In this document: piece by piece, positions 1-9,759 of the stretch
How positions within the stretch are numbered: position 1 is the first letter of the stretch
Layout of the letters: every line of letters begins with the position of its first letter
Assembly (NCBI RefSeq): GCF_008831155.1
Contig: NZ_WBKB01000001.1
Coordinates: 62,001 to 126,000, forward strand
DNA length: 64,000 nucleotides
Direction of reading: 5' to 3'
From: Gulosibacter chungangensis
Lineage (GTDB): Bacteria; Actinomycetota; Actinomycetes; Actinomycetales; Microbacteriaceae
Translations under genes and position numbers: made by a program
Notes under the pieces: model-generated
Told to the model about the DNA's origin: nothing
Seen by the model: only the letters and a program-made list of their open reading frames with translations
Databases searched by the model: none

Positions 1-262
1 CGAGGAGCCCGAGGCCCCAAGAGGTGGTGAGCATGAACAGCAGCGGCCCGCGCAGCACCAAAAACAGCAGCACCGCGACGAGAATCGCGATCACGACGTA
101 GAGCCATAGCCGCAGCCCCAACCGTCCGAAGCGACGGTTCCCTGCGAGCAGGGGTCCGGCCCCGGGAACAATCACGTTCGCCACGACGAGCCACCAGGCG
201 CGACGAGTCATGAACTCCGGATCGGTGGTGTCGGGTTGGCGCAGCGGCAGCGGTTTGTACAT
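1..262 (-). CDS. LCP (LytR-CpsA-Psr) family protein, N-terminal part
   Basis: The gene runs off the left edge, so only about 87 N-terminal residues are visible. They contain MTRRAWWLVV followed by a P-G-A-G-P-L-L-A-G-N-R-R-F-G-R stretch and then a long hydrophobic helix. This juxtamembrane head is typical of actinobacterial LCP proteins, which attach wall glycopolymers to peptidoglycan outside the membrane. The catalytic LCP domain would lie beyond the window, so the assignment rests on the N-terminus and on its position next to purE. The start is the ATG at 262; no Shine-Dalgarno sequence is visible. It lies 54 bp downstream of purE on the same strand. Confidence 0.6.
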   Translation of the reverse strand, partial: MYKPLPLRQPDTTDPEFMTRRAWWLVVANVIVPGAGPLLAGNRRFGRLGLRLWLYVVIAILVAVLLFLVLRGPLLFMLTTSWGLGLL

Positions 263-316
263 AGCTCGCTATAGGGTAGCGACCAAAAGTTGGATGCTCA
301 CCTTTGCCGCGGGCTT

Positions 317-823
317 TTAGCCGTTCACCTTTGCCTGTAGCGCAGCGTTCTTTTCGGCGACCATCGCCGTCAGACCGTCAGCGTAGTCCTGCAGCTTCGC
401 GGCGACCACAGCATCCGTCGAACCGATGATACGCGCCGCGAGGATGCCCGCGTTTTTCGCCCCGCCGATCGACACCGTGGCAACCGGAATCCCACCGGGC
501 ATCTGCACGATCGACAGCAGCGAATCCATCCCGTCGAGGTACTTCAGCGGCACAGGCACGCCAATCACCGGCAGCGTGGTCATGGATGCGACCATGCCCG
601 GCAGGTGCGCGGCCCCACCGGCGCCGGCAATGATCACCTGGATGCCGCGCTCGCGTGCCTGGCGCGCGTAGTCGACCATCTTGTCGGGGGTGCGGTGGGC
701 CGAGACGACCTCCACCTCGAATTCGATGCCGAATTCGCGCAGTGCCTCGGCGGCCTCGCTCATCACCGGCCAGTCGGAGTCCGAACCCATGATGATGCCC
801 ACGCGGATGCTTGCCTCAGCCAT
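317..823 (-). CDS. purE: N5-carboxyaminoimidazole ribonucleotide mutase
   Basis: Class I PurE moves the carboxyl group of N5-CAIR to give CAIR in de novo purine synthesis in the cytosol. At 168 residues it has the usual length. The N-terminal phosphate-binding motif GSDSDWPVM begins at residue 13, SAHRTP contains the catalytic-type His43, and [11 protein letters not shown] follows near residues 67-77. It starts 2 bp after the purK stop on the same strand, so the two are surely co-translated and the product of PurK is passed directly to PurE. Nothing is missing from the family motifs. Confidence 0.97.
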   Translation of the reverse strand: MAEASIRVGIIMGSDSDWPVMSEAAEALREFGIEFEVEVVSAHRTPDKMVDYARQARERGIQVIIAGAGGAAHLPGMVASMTTLPVIGVPVPLKYLDGMDSLLSIVQMPGGIPVATVSIGGAKNAGILAARIIGSTDAVVAAKLQDYADGLTAMVAEKNAALQAKVNG

Positions 824-825
824 GC

Positions 826-2001
826 TTAGGCCTCGCTTTCGATGTCGCTGCTTTCGATGTCACTGCTGTCGATGTCACTGAAGAATTCTGCGGCGGTACG
901 GGCGCGGTAGGTGACTTCGTCGAGGTCGTGGCCGGTGACCGTCACGTGGCCGACCTTGCGACCCGGGCGGGCCGATTTTCCGTAGGTGTGCAGTTTTGCT
1001 TCGGGGACGTGCGACATTGCGACCTCGAAGCGGTCGGTGATCGCTTCCTGCTGCGGGCCACCGAGGATGTTCACCATCACGGCGTGCGGGTCCAGGGCCG
1101 AGGGGTCACCGAGCGGCAGATCGAGTACGGCGCGCAGGTGCTGCTCGAATTGGCTCGTACGAGAGCCGTCGATGGTCCAGTGTCCCGAGTTGTGAGGGCG
1201 CATCGCGAGTTCGTTCACGAGCAAGCGCGAGTCGGTGGTCTCAAACATTTCGACCGCGAGGACGCCGGTGACTCCGAGACCTTCAGCGATGGATTCGGCA
1301 ATGTCGGTGGCCACTTCTGCCAGGCGCGAGGGGCCGCCCGCAACCCCCGGGGCAGGTGCGATGACTTCATTGCAGACGCCGTCGCGCTGCACGGTTTCGG
1401 CGACCGGCCAGACGCGAATCTCGCCGCTCGGACGGCGTGCGATCAACTGCGCAAGTTCCCGGCGGAAGTCGACGAGTTCTTCAACCAGCAGCTGTTCGAA
1501 GTTCTGGAACCAGTCGGCCCCTTCCTCCCCGGAACGTACGACCCGCACGCCGTGCCCGTCATAGCCACCGCGCGGGGTCTTCAGAATCGCGACCCCGTGG
1601 TGCGCGTCGATAAACTCCTGCAGTTCGGCCGGGTTCGAGACCGCTGCCCAGGCGGGAAGTGGCGCGCCGAGCTCTGCCAGGCGCTGGCGCATCCGCAGCT
1701 TGTCCTGTGCGAATTCCAGCGGGCCGGGGCCGGGCTGCACCGAGACACCGGCCGCCACGAGTGCCTGCAGCACGTCTTGCGGTACGTGCTCGTGGTCGAA
1801 GGTGACCACATCCACATCCTTGGCGAACGCCATGACGGTGTCGAGATCGCGATAGTCGCCGACCTGCGTGGCTGCCAACCGGGCCGATGATCCCTCGGCC
1901 TCGGCGAGCACGCGAATTTCGATCCCCAGCTCGAGGGCCGCTGGAATCATCATGCGGGCCAATTGCCCGCCGCCCACTACGCCTACGATCGGCACACCCA
2001 T
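826..2001 (-). CDS. purK: N5-carboxyaminoimidazole ribonucleotide synthase
   Basis: PurK is an ATP-grasp enzyme that carboxylates AIR with ATP and bicarbonate to give N5-CAIR, the substrate of PurE. The N-terminal [10 protein letters not shown] motif, the ATP-grasp segment with [10 protein letters not shown] and the C-terminal [14 protein letters not shown] segment are all visible. The ATG at 2001 is preferred over an in-frame TTG at 2007 because AGGAAGG lies 9 nt before the ATG and only 3 nt before the TTG. That gives 391 residues. The C-terminus ends in a low-complexity tail in which SDIES is repeated about three times, encoded by an 18-bp tandem repeat; this tail is not part of the enzyme fold. 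Confidence 0.96.
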   Translation of the reverse strand: MGVPIVGVVGGGQLARMMIPAALELGIEIRVLAEAEGSSARLAATQVGDYRDLDTVMAFAKDVDVVTFDHEHVPQDVLQALVAAGVSVQPGPGPLEFAQDKLRMRQRLAELGAPLPAWAAVSNPAELQEFIDAHHGVAILKTPRGGYDGHGVRVVRSGEEGADWFQNFEQLLVEELVDFRRELAQLIARRPSGEIRVWPVAETVQRDGVCNEVIAPAPGVAGGPSRLAEVATDIAESIAEGLGVTGVLAVEMFETTDSRLLVNELAMRPHNSGHWTIDGSRTSQFEQHLRAVLDLPLGDPSALDPHAVMVNILGGPQQEAITDRFEVAMSHVPEAKLHTYGKSARPGRKVGHVTVTGHDLDEVTYRARTAAEFFSDIDSSDIESSDIESEA

Positions 2002-2127
2002 GCGCAATTGCCTTCCTCTAAAACCTCTAAGTACCCCGCTATTGTCGCACCTGGGTTACTTTCTTGGGCACGTCGTGAAACAATCGTTGGGCGTCTTTGC
2101 GACGCGCAACCTTCTGAGAGAGCGCAT

Positions 2128-2748
2128 TTGACCGACGAACATAACGATCGTACTTGGCAAGATTCGCCCCACCCGCACTCCGGGGCACTTGCTGTCATCG
2201 CTGCCGCAGATGCCGACTCGAAAGCTCACCCCGGGTCAGCTCCGCGGCGTTTTTCGTTGCCCTGGTTCAAGATTCTCTTGGGGCAGCTCCTCAAGTTCGG
2301 GTTGATCGGTGGGCTCGGTATTTTCGTGGACCTCGGCGTCTACACGCTGCTGCGCACCACGATCCTCACGCCAGAAGCGCTCGCACTCGGGCCAATGATC
2401 GCGAAGGTCTTCGCAACTCTCGTGGCGATTCTGTGGAGCTGGCTTGGCAACCGGTTTTGGACCTTCCGCCACGACCGCGCCACCGGGCCGCAGGCCACCC
2501 GCGAGGGTCTGGAGTTTTTGAGCGTGAGCCTCGCCGGCATGGTGATCGGGCTCATCCCGCTGTGGCTGAGCCACTACATGCTCGGCTGGACTTCCCTGTT
2601 CGTCGACAATATTGCGAACCTGATCGGTATCGGCCTCGGCTCGATTTTCCGCTTCGTTCTCTACCGCTGGTGGGTGTATTCACCAGCGCGCTTGCACCGG
2701 CAGGCGGATGCGGTGGTTGGCGAACTGCAGCCGGCCCAGTCTCGCTAG
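2128..2748 (+). CDS. GtrA-like polytopic membrane protein
   Basis: A 206-residue protein with a hydrophilic N-terminal tail of about 45 residues and then four predicted membrane helices, the GtrA arrangement. Key segments are LLKFGLIGGLGIFVDLGVYT, then W-S-W-L-G-N-R-F-W-T-F between helices 2 and 3, and FVLYRWWVY at the end. GtrA proteins are linked to polyprenyl-phosphate sugar transfer across the membrane. The start is taken as TTG at 2128 because GAGAG lies 7 nt upstream; upstream in-frame starts overlap purK. It is divergent from purK, as in the corresponding mycobacterial block. The sugar or lipid substrate cannot be told from the sequence. Confidence 0.8.
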   Translation: MTDEHNDRTWQDSPHPHSGALAVIAAADADSKAHPGSAPRRFSLPWFKILLGQLLKFGLIGGLGIFVDLGVYTLLRTTILTPEALALGPMIAKVFATLVAILWSWLGNRFWTFRHDRATGPQATREGLEFLSVSLAGMVIGLIPLWLSHYMLGWTSLFVDNIANLIGIGLGSIFRFVLYRWWVYSPARLHRQADAVVGELQPAQSR

Positions 2749-2758
2749 TCCCGTCTCG

Positions 2759-3298
2759 TTAGCCCGCGTTCGTTTCCTCATGCCGGTTGACATTGCCGGT
2801 AAGTTCCCGCAGCGCTTGGGTCACCGTCACCGAGTTGGGGATGTCCTTGATTTCGAACACTCGACCGTTCACCGCGGTGAGCTGTATTGTGCCCGAGCCG
2901 AAGAGCGCCTGCCAGGGGTTACGTTTCATCTCGACGTTGACGACCTGGTGGTGCGCAATCTCCCGTTTCGCCGAACGGAACAGCCCGCGGCGCGAAATGG
3001 TCCGCACCGTGGTGATCTGATAGCGGTTGCGTAGCCACGCGAAGATCGGCACGAGACCGAAGAGGAGTGCGATGAACCCGGCGAGGATGCCCCACCACAG
3101 CCAGTCGCCCGGCTCACGCAAGCCGCGAAAGCAGTAGCCGATGAAGCCGGATGCGGCGATTAGTATCAGCGAGGGCAGGATCACTCGGCGTGCGTGCTGA
3201 CGAATCGCCGCCACGCGAATCTCGGGCCGGGCGGGCTGCGCCGGTGGTTGGCCCAAGCCTGGCGGTGGGCCCAAGCCTGGCTGTGGTAACTGGCTCAC
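2759..3298 (-). CDS. PH-domain (bPH2) membrane protein
   Basis: A 179-residue protein with a proline-rich N-terminus of about 25 residues, two membrane helices near residues 39-57 and 66-88, and then a bacterial PH-like domain. The last part contains the YQITTVRTISRRGLF strand pair and the I-A-H-H-Q-V-V-N-V-E element characteristic of the DUF304/bPH2 family. The gene overlaps birA by 4 bp (ATGA), so the two are translationally coupled. Homologues sit between GtrA and birA in other actinobacteria. No molecular function is established that I can name. Confidence 0.82.
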   Translation of the reverse strand: MSQLPQPGLGPPPGLGQPPAQPARPEIRVAAIRQHARRVILPSLILIAASGFIGYCFRGLREPGDWLWWGILAGFIALLFGLVPIFAWLRNRYQITTVRTISRRGLFRSAKREIAHHQVVNVEMKRNPWQALFGSGTIQLTAVNGRVFEIKDIPNSVTVTQALRELTGNVNRHEETNAG

Positions 3299-4131
3299 TC
3301 GACCTCCCTGGTGTCCCCGACCGGGCGCACGTGCTCGATATCGCCCACATTAATGGAGTGCATCTCGCCGTGGGTATCGCGAACCTCAAGATTGCCCTGA
3401 GCGTTCACTCCCGTGGCACGCCCGATCAGGTCCGCATCACCGGGCAGCATGACCCGCACATCCGTGCCGATGGTTGAGCAGTGCAGCAGCAGATCCGGTC
3501 GCAAGCCCGATGCTTCCGCGTCGCCGTTCGCTGCCGAGAGCGGCAGGATGCGGCTAGCCAGCTGCCGGACGAATGCCTCGGCCAGTTGCATGCCTTCGAT
3601 TTCAACACCGAGCGTGTCGAGAGCGATCGCGCGGTCAAAGGGCAAGCCACCCTCGGGGGTGCGCAGGTTCACGCCGACACCCACCGCGCAGGCAAACTTC
3701 TGCCCGCCGTCGATGACGCCGAGCATTTCGCCGAGGATGCCGGAGAGTTTTTTGCCGTCCAGCAGCAGATCATTGGGCCACTTGATCGTGAGCTTCGGCG
3801 CGAGTTCCGGCGCCAACTCGACCAGCGCATCCCGCAGCGCCACCCCCGCAGCCAACGGGACCCAACCGATCGACTCGCGTGCCGCATCCGCCGAAAATTC
3901 GATATAGGTGGAGATGGCCAGGGAGGTGCCAGCCGGTGCCACCCACTCGCGCTCCAGCCGACCGCGCCCCTTGGTTTGCGAGCCGGTGGCGATGCTGTGG
4001 AAGGGTGCGAAGGTGGTCTCTTCCGCAACGAATCGCTCGCGCATCAGCGCATTGGTCGACTCAACTTCATCGTGCCATTCGAGGGGTACCGTATTGCCCG
4101 CGCCGATTGGCAGGTCGATGAATTTCGGCAT
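3295..4131 (-). CDS. birA: Biotin-protein ligase (no HTH domain)
   Basis: This enzyme activates biotin with ATP and attaches it to the carrier lysine of acyl-CoA carboxylase. The 278-residue protein has the ligase core with GRGRLEREW at residues 55-63 and [17 protein letters not shown] further on, then a small C-terminal SH3-like domain. There is no N-terminal winged helix, so it should be a pure ligase and not a repressor. The ATG at 4131 is chosen because AGGAG lies about 8 nt upstream; the longer reading frame upstream has no such signal. It is divergent from accD, and its substrate AccA is encoded at 21.5 kb. Confidence 0.94.
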   Translation of the reverse strand: MPKFIDLPIGAGNTVPLEWHDEVESTNALMRERFVAEETTFAPFHSIATGSQTKGRGRLEREWVAPAGTSLAISTYIEFSADAARESIGWVPLAAGVALRDALVELAPELAPKLTIKWPNDLLLDGKKLSGILGEMLGVIDGGQKFACAVGVGVNLRTPEGGLPFDRAIALDTLGVEIEGMQLAEAFVRQLASRILPLSAANGDAEASGLRPDLLLHCSTIGTDVRVMLPGDADLIGRATGVNAQGNLEVRDTHGEMHSINVGDIEHVRPVGDTREVE

Positions 4132-4294
4132 TCGTGCTCTCCTGTTGTTCTGCGGTCGATCCTCACCGCGATGTCGAGTTCTACGGTATCCGTTCACGGC
4201 CCCGGGTTCACTCGGCGGGCAGATTTGGAGATTCTCACAATCCTGCGCCGGGATCATTCGCGGTTTCGTCCACATTTACCGCGGGCCGCGCGTA

Positions 4295-4300
4295 TAGGCT
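4295..4300 (+). promoter_or_regulatory. -10 box of a leaderless accD transcript
   Basis: TAGGCT is followed by 7 nt and then the accD ATG at 4308, so transcription would start at or next to the start codon. One of nine similar arrangements in the window. Confidence 0.5.
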
Positions 4301-4307
4301 GGGGAGG

Positions 4308-5912
4308 ATGAACGACAACGCTGCTGCGAGTGACCAGCCAGATCTCACGACTGCTGGCCGCATCCAAGATCTCAAGCGCCGCTATGCGGAGGCCGTAACC
4401 GACGCGGAAGAACGCGCCGCCACGAAACAACACGCGAAGGGCAAGAACACCGCCCGGGAGCGCATTCAGGGCCTGGTTGACCCGGGTTCCTTTGTGGAGA
4501 TGGACGAGTTTGTCCGCCACCGCACGACCGCCTTCGGGATGGACAAGACCCGCCCCTACGGTGACTCGGTGGTGATCGGCACCGGCACGATTCACGGCCG
4601 CAACGTCGCCGTGTACTCGCAGAATTTCACCGTCTTTGGTGGTTCGCTCGGCGAGGTTGCCGGCGAGAAGATCGTCAAGATCATGGAGTACGCGCTCAAG
4701 GCGGGCGTGCCGATCATTGGCATTCTCGACTCGGGTGGGGCGCGCATCCAGGAGGGTGTGATCGCGCTCGGGAAGTACGGCGAAATCTTTAAGCTCAACA
4801 CGATGGCTTCGGGCGTGATCCCGCAGATTTCCATCATCATGGGGCCCGCCGCCGGCGGTGCCGTGTACTCCCCTGCCCTCACCGACGCGGTGATCATGGT
4901 CGACAAGACCAGCCACATGTTCGTCACCGGCCCGGATGTCATCAAGACCGTCACCGGTGAAGATGTCGGCATGGAGGAGCTCGGTGGTGCACTCTCGCAC
5001 AACCGCCAGTCGGGCGTGTCGCACTATCTCGCGGCGGACGAAGAGGATGCGCTCGACTTTGCGCGGAACCTCATCAGCTACCTGCCGGACAATAACCTCG
5101 CCGATCTCCCCCGCTATGACGCGGAGATCAACTACGAGATCACCGACCGCGACCGCCTGCTGAACGAGATCATCCCGGACTCGCCGACCCAGCCCTACGA
5201 CGTGCTCAAGGTGATTGAGACGATCGTGGACGATGGCGAGTTCCTCGAGTTCCAGGCGCTGTTTGCCCCGAACGTCGTGGTTGGTTTCGCGCGCATCGAC
5301 GGTTCCCCCATCGGCATCATCGCGAATCAGCCGAACCAGATGGCCGGCACGCTGAACATCGACGCCGGTGAGAAGGCGGCCCGCTTCCTGCGGATGTGCG
5401 ACTCCTTCTCGATTCCGATTCTTACTTTGGTGGATGTGCCGGGTTACCTGCCGGGTACCGACCAGGAGTGGTCGGGTGTGATCCGTCGCGGTGCGAAACT
5501 GCTTTACGCCTACGCTGAGGCGACGGTGCCGCTGGTGACCGTGATCCTGCGCAAGGCATACGGTGGTGCGTACATCGTGATGGGCTCGAAGCAGCTCGGT
5601 GCCGACTACAACGTGGCCTGGCCGACCGCGGAAATTGCCGTGATGGGTGGCCAGGGTGCGGTGAACATCCTCTACCGTCGCGATATTGCGGCGGCAGCGG
5701 AGAACGGTGAGGACCCGGCGGCGCTCGGCAAGAAGCTTGCCGATGAGTACACCTACAACGTTGCTTCCCCGTATCTTGCCGCGGAGCGCGGTGAGCTCGA
5801 CTCGATTATTGAGCCGGCGGCGACCCGCGTGGTTGTGACGAAGGCGCTGCGTTCGCTGGCGTCCAAGCGCGCGTCGATTCCGCCCAAGAAGCACGGGAAC
5901 ATTCCGCTCTAA
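4308..5912 (+). CDS. accD: Acyl-CoA carboxylase beta (carboxyltransferase) subunit
   Basis: The protein transfers carboxyl groups from carboxybiotin to acyl-CoA (acetyl- or propionyl-CoA) to make malonyl- or methylmalonyl-CoA. The 534 residues show both crotonase-like halves: [11 protein letters not shown] and [16 protein letters not shown] in the first, [14 protein letters not shown] and [14 protein letters not shown] in the second. The start at 4308 is chosen because the leaderless -10 box fits it and homology to the family begins shortly after; the frame is open further upstream. The accE start overlaps its stop by one base. The actual acyl-CoA preference cannot be read with certainty from sequence; pccB or accD5 would be equally fair names. 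Confidence 0.95.
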   Translation: MNDNAAASDQPDLTTAGRIQDLKRRYAEAVTDAEERAATKQHAKGKNTARERIQGLVDPGSFVEMDEFVRHRTTAFGMDKTRPYGDSVVIGTGTIHGRNVAVYSQNFTVFGGSLGEVAGEKIVKIMEYALKAGVPIIGILDSGGARIQEGVIALGKYGEIFKLNTMASGVIPQISIIMGPAAGGAVYSPALTDAVIMVDKTSHMFVTGPDVIKTVTGEDVGMEELGGALSHNRQSGVSHYLAADEEDALDFARNLISYLPDNNLADLPRYDAEINYEITDRDRLLNEIIPDSPTQPYDVLKVIETIVDDGEFLEFQALFAPNVVVGFARIDGSPIGIIANQPNQMAGTLNIDAGEKAARFLRMCDSFSIPILTLVDVPGYLPGTDQEWSGVIRRGAKLLYAYAEATVPLVTVILRKAYGGAYIVMGSKQLGADYNVAWPTAEIAVMGGQGAVNILYRRDIAAAAENGEDPAALGKKLADEYTYNVASPYLAAERGELDSIIEPAATRVVVTKALRSLASKRASIPPKKHGNIPL

Positions 5913-6190
5913 TGGCTATCGAACCTCGCGGCGGGCAGCCCCGCATCAATATCCCCGACCTCGACATCACCGACTCTCTCGAGCCGGGCGATGCCGCGCT
6001 CGTACGCGGTAACCCCACCGAAGAGGAACTCGGTGCGGTTGCCGCGACCCTCGCGGTGCTCTTCGAGGAGGGCGTCTCGGCCGACCGGCCGCGCGATATG
6101 CGCGAGAAGCTCTCGCCGTGGGCGCGCTCGCAGCGCTTCCTGCAGGGCGGGATGCGCTCCGGCGACCCCCTCTTCGGCCGCTACCGGTAG
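5912..6190 (+). CDS. accE: Acyl-CoA carboxylase epsilon subunit
   Basis: A 92-residue protein whose centre holds LVRGNPTEEELGAVAATLAVL, the R-G-N-P-T-x-E-E-L signature of the small actinobacterial epsilon subunit that stabilises the alpha-beta complex. It starts at the ATG inside TAATG, overlapping the accD stop, so it is translationally coupled. The basic C-terminus ending near W-A-R-S-Q-R-F is also typical. The N-terminal 25 residues are longer than in many homologues. Confidence 0.88.
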   Translation: MAIEPRGGQPRINIPDLDITDSLEPGDAALVRGNPTEEELGAVAATLAVLFEEGVSADRPRDMREKLSPWARSQRFLQGGMRSGDPLFGRYR

Positions 6191-6212
6191 CGCGCGCCCC
6201 ACCCCCTCCGCA

Positions 6213-6302
6213 AACTCGTCACTGGATGCTGTTTTTCCCACCTAAAACAGCATCCACCGACGAATTACCGAAGCACCTCCCGCAGACTCGTCACTCGATG
6301 CT
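6213..6302. repeat. 54-bp palindromic repeat, family B, cluster 1
   Basis: One complete unit lies at 6213-6266: AACTCGTC, a 4-nt internal loop, GATGCTGTTTT, a loop, AAAACAGCATC, 4 nt, GACGAATT. After exactly 18 nt a second unit begins at 6285 (left arm CTCGTCACTCGATGCT) but its right arm is lost. The cluster lies at the left border of the amine module, just after accE. The rest of the 6191-6428 gap holds no recognisable gene. Confidence 0.85.
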
Positions 6303-6428
6303 TGTGCCATATACACAGCTTGCTCAGTTGGGGCGTATCTAATAGCATCCGAAACAAGTTGAAATAACAGACCGAACGTTCAGGCCGCATGCTCAATGAC
6401 GATCTTGCCGGCCATCGAGGTGATTCGA

Positions 6429-7373
6429 ATGCAGTCCCAGTCAGCTCACGCCAAGGGAGTAGTGCGCACCGAGAATCTTGACGCCTACCGCACGGCCGTA
6501 AATTCTTCGTTTGTCCCGCTGCAAGTGGATGCGAGTGAAAATCGTCCTTTCAGTGCAACACTCTCTGCCGCTGCGGCCGGTGGTGTCGTATTCACCCAAA
6601 TCGATTCTGCATCCCAGCAGGTGCAACGGACCCCGGAGTCGATCAAACACGGCGGCAGCGGGTTCTACAAGGTAAGTTTGCTGCTCTCCGGCTCAAGCAT
6701 CCTCGTGCAAGACGGCCGCGAAGTTCTCATGCAGCCGGGCGATCTGACCTACTACGACACCTCCCGACCGTACTCGCTGCTGTTCGACGACAAATTCAGC
6801 AATCTCATCATGATGCTCCCGAAGGACCGTCTTGATTTCTTTCCGATTGTCGCGGATACCCTTACGGCGGTATCGCTCAACAAACAGCACGAACTCGCAA
6901 AGACAGTCGTCTCCCTCATCACGCAGGCCCACGCTCAGTTTCCTACCCTCAATTCGACCACCCGCACGAAGCTCGCGAACACGAGCGTAGAGCTGTTCAA
7001 TACGATGCTCTCGGCGATCTTCGACGTCGAAGCGGAACCGCACAACCCGCAGGTCCTGCTGCTACAAGAGATTTATGCCTATATAAACGCACATTTGGGT
7101 TCGACAGCGCTCTCACCGCGCACGATCGCCGAAGCACACTACATGTCAGTCAGGCGACTGCATACGCTCTTTGCAGAACTCGACACCACCGTGTCAACAG
7201 TAATTCGGCAACGGCGCCTCGAGCAGGCTCGGGCTGATTTAGCGGATCCCGCAACGACAAACCACACCATTGCCGCGATTGCCGCGAAGTGGGGATTTGT
7301 CGACGCTGCCCACTTCAGTCGGGTCTTCAAGCAAACATATGGAGTCACGCCCAGAGAATTCCGTTCCCGCTGA
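6429..7373 (+). CDS. AraC-family transcriptional activator, probably of the amine oxidase genes
   Basis: A 314-residue regulator. Residues 1 to about 190 form an AraC-type ligand-binding domain (LQPGDLTYYDTSRPYSLLF is recognisable), and the last 100 hold two helix-turn-helix motifs ending in WGFVDAAHFSRVFKQTYG and TPREFRSR, the AraC signature. The ATG at 6429 is chosen because GAGGTGA lies 5 nt upstream; an ATG at 6396 in the same frame has no such signal. It stands directly before the amine oxidase gene in the same orientation, like FeaR with its amine oxidase in enterobacteria, so it likely senses an amine or the aldehyde made from it (inference). Confidence 0.88.
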   Translation: MQSQSAHAKGVVRTENLDAYRTAVNSSFVPLQVDASENRPFSATLSAAAAGGVVFTQIDSASQQVQRTPESIKHGGSGFYKVSLLLSGSSILVQDGREVLMQPGDLTYYDTSRPYSLLFDDKFSNLIMMLPKDRLDFFPIVADTLTAVSLNKQHELAKTVVSLITQAHAQFPTLNSTTRTKLANTSVELFNTMLSAIFDVEAEPHNPQVLLLQEIYAYINAHLGSTALSPRTIAEAHYMSVRRLHTLFAELDTTVSTVIRQRRLEQARADLADPATTNHTIAAIAAKWGFVDAAHFSRVFKQTYGVTPREFRSR

Positions 7374-7512
7374 ACCGCACCGTCGCCGATGCGCCGTTGC
7401 GTGCCCAACATTTGCCCACCAGCGCATGAATCCGCACCGACCCATCCCTGCCAGCTCGTGGCTCGAGAGACTGAGCATACAACGGCGTAACTCTCGCGAA
7501 ATGAGGAATCCG

Positions 7513-9516
7513 ATGACGCATTCTCCTGACACAACGCATACGCACGGCAAGCGCGTGAGCACCCCGCTCGAGGCCGTGCATCCACTCGACCCGCTGAACG
7601 CAAATGAGATCACCACGGTTCGTGAGGTGCTCGACGAGGCCGGCCTCATGACCGAACACGTTCGCATGGCGCTGCTGCTGCCCGTCGAACCAAAGAAGAC
7701 GACGCTTGCGAAGTGGAAGCCCGGGAAATCCTTCGATCGTTCGGCGGTGGCAACACTGTTGGACCGTTCCGATGCAACACAAACCGAAGTTGTGGTTTCG
7801 ATAACGAAAAAGAAGGTCCTTAAAAAGACCGTGTTACCGAATACCCCTGAGCGCGGCCAGGCCCCAATCACGATGGAAGAGTTTTTCGAGGTCGGCGATA
7901 TCGTCCGAGCCAACCCGGAGTGGCAAGCCTCGATGAAACGGCGCGGACTCGAGCAGTACATGGAGACGGCGTTCTGCTCGCCGCTCGCGCCCGGGTACTT
8001 CGCGGAAGAAACTGAAGACGAGGGTCGACGATATTTCCGCTCGTTGACCTATCTCGTGCCGAATGAGGGTGACAGCCCCTGGGCGCATCCGGTCGAGGGC
8101 CTGATCGTGAAGGTCGATATGACCGAGCGAAAAGTCTTCGAGGTCTATGACGATCCGGATGCGGCAGCCACGCCAATGGCGCACGGCAACTACTCGCTCG
8201 AAGCGCAGGGACCGGTCCGCACGAGCCTCAAGCCAATTGACATCACGATGCCGGAAGGCCCGAGTTTCTCGGTGAACGGCAATGAAGTACAGTGGGAGAA
8301 TTGGAAGCTGCACGTGGGGTTCAACGCGCGTGAGGGTCTGGTGCTCAGTAATATTTCGTGGCGCGACGGCGACGAAGACCGCCCTGTCATCACCCGCGCC
8401 AGCGTCCCCGAAATGGTGGTGCCCTATGGGGATGTGGATGAGACCCGGTACTGGGTTAGTTACTTCGACGCGGGTGAATACCTGCTCGGTCGCCTCGCGA
8501 ATCCGCTCTCGCTCGGTTGCGATTGCCTCGGCGTGATCCACTATTTCGACGGCTTCGTGAATGATGACCTTGGCAACCCGATCAAAGTCGACCAGGTCAT
8601 CTGCATGCACGAGGAAGACTATGGAATCCAGTGGAAGCACACTGATCTCGAAGACCATCCGGACACCCGTCGCAGTCGTCGCCTCGTCATCAGTTTCTTC
8701 TCAACCATCGGTAACTACGACTACGGATTCTTTTGGTATTTCTACCTTGACGGGTCCATCCAGGTCGAGGCCAAAGCCACCGGTGTCGTATTTGCCGGTG
8801 CGGGCATCCCCGGGGAACCGAACGCTCATAACACCGAAATGGCGCCGGGACTCTTCGCACCGATACACCAACACATCTTCTCGGCACGCCTCGATGTCGC
8901 GATCGATGGTGAAGACAACACCCTGCACGAGGTTGAGGCGGTGGGGATTCCCACTGGCCCGCTCAACCCGCGAGGGAACGCCTTCACTTGGTCGAATAGG
9001 CAGCTTAAGAGTGAGCTCGATGCCCAGCGTTTGGCGAATGGTCTCACCGGTCGGGTGTGGGAGGTGCGTAGCGCTCACCGTAAGAACTACACCGGGGAGC
9101 CCACTGCCTATTGGCTCATTCCCGAGGGTAAGCCGGTGCTGATGGCGCAGCCGGATTCTTCCGTCTACGCGCGCGCAAACTTCGCGACCAAACACCTGTG
9201 GGGTACGCAATTCGGCGAGAATGAGGTGTACCCGGCGGGCATGTACCCGAGCCAGAGCTCGGGCTGGCAAGGACTCCCCACGTGGACCAAGGACGATCGC
9301 AGCCTCGACGGTGAAGATATTGTCCTCTGGCACCAGTTCGGGCCGACGCACATTGTGCGTACCGAGGATTGGCCGGTCATGCCGGTCGATTATTCCGGCT
9401 TCTGGTTTAAGCCGCACGGCTTCCTCGACCAGAACCCGGCGATGAATCTGCCTGAGGATGCTCGCTCGAAGGGCGAAGCGGGGCACGGGGGTGAAGGCGG
9501 CAGCTGTCACTGCTGA
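7513..9516 (+). CDS. Copper-containing primary-amine oxidase (TPQ enzyme)
   Basis: The enzyme oxidises primary amines to aldehydes with release of ammonia and hydrogen peroxide. It has 667 residues, normal for the cytosolic actinobacterial type. Tyr402 in TIGNYDY is the residue converted to topaquinone, Asp319 in YFDAGEY is the catalytic base, and His452, His454 (HQH) and His613 (GPTH) are the copper ligands; their spacing agrees with the Arthrobacter enzyme. The ATG at 7513 is preceded by GAGGA at 5 nt; longer in-frame starts reach into the AraC gene. There is no signal peptide. Neighbours (AraC regulator, permease) suggest use of tyramine, phenethylamine or a similar amine as nitrogen or carbon source. 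Confidence 0.95.
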   Translation: MTHSPDTTHTHGKRVSTPLEAVHPLDPLNANEITTVREVLDEAGLMTEHVRMALLLPVEPKKTTLAKWKPGKSFDRSAVATLLDRSDATQTEVVVSITKKKVLKKTVLPNTPERGQAPITMEEFFEVGDIVRANPEWQASMKRRGLEQYMETAFCSPLAPGYFAEETEDEGRRYFRSLTYLVPNEGDSPWAHPVEGLIVKVDMTERKVFEVYDDPDAAATPMAHGNYSLEAQGPVRTSLKPIDITMPEGPSFSVNGNEVQWENWKLHVGFNAREGLVLSNISWRDGDEDRPVITRASVPEMVVPYGDVDETRYWVSYFDAGEYLLGRLANPLSLGCDCLGVIHYFDGFVNDDLGNPIKVDQVICMHEEDYGIQWKHTDLEDHPDTRRSRRLVISFFSTIGNYDYGFFWYFYLDGSIQVEAKATGVVFAGAGIPGEPNAHNTEMAPGLFAPIHQHIFSARLDVAIDGEDNTLHEVEAVGIPTGPLNPRGNAFTWSNRQLKSELDAQRLANGLTGRVWEVRSAHRKNYTGEPTAYWLIPEGKPVLMAQPDSSVYARANFATKHLWGTQFGENEVYPAGMYPSQSSGWQGLPTWTKDDRSLDGEDIVLWHQFGPTHIVRTEDWPVMPVDYSGFWFKPHGFLDQNPAMNLPEDARSKGEAGHGGEGGSCHC

Positions 9517-9546
9517 GCGCATCCCTCGTGACTCGCTGAGCAGGAT

Positions 9547-9588
9547 AATTCCCGAACGCGCTGACCGCAGTCAGTGCGTTCGGGAATT
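9547..9588 (+). terminator. Hairpin after the amine oxidase gene
   Basis: Perfect 13-bp outer arms AATTCCCGAACGC and GCGTTCGGGAATT enclose a further 6-bp stem with a CGCA loop, giving a 19-bp hairpin followed by TTGCGTTT. It lies about 30 bp after the stop codon. It probably separates the oxidase gene from the permease gene, which has its own leader. Confidence 0.8.
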
Positions 9589-9759
9589 TGCGTTTCCCGG
9601 GGCGCGGTCTGCATAGGAAGACGCGTGCTGTTGTCTCAAAGCGCCAACACTATTCCAAGAATGCAGGTTTTGGTGCTCCCGCCGACCACCACGATCAGAG
9701 TGTGCTTGACTTCCGGCAACTCAATGGACTTGAGGAACCCTCCAACGAAGGAGACTTCC

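Noticed and set aside
4254-5894. Long open frame of about 546 codons on the minus strand over accD
   Set aside because: It is the antisense of a well-supported gene; high-GC codon bias commonly keeps that frame open. The translated product has no recognisable domain.
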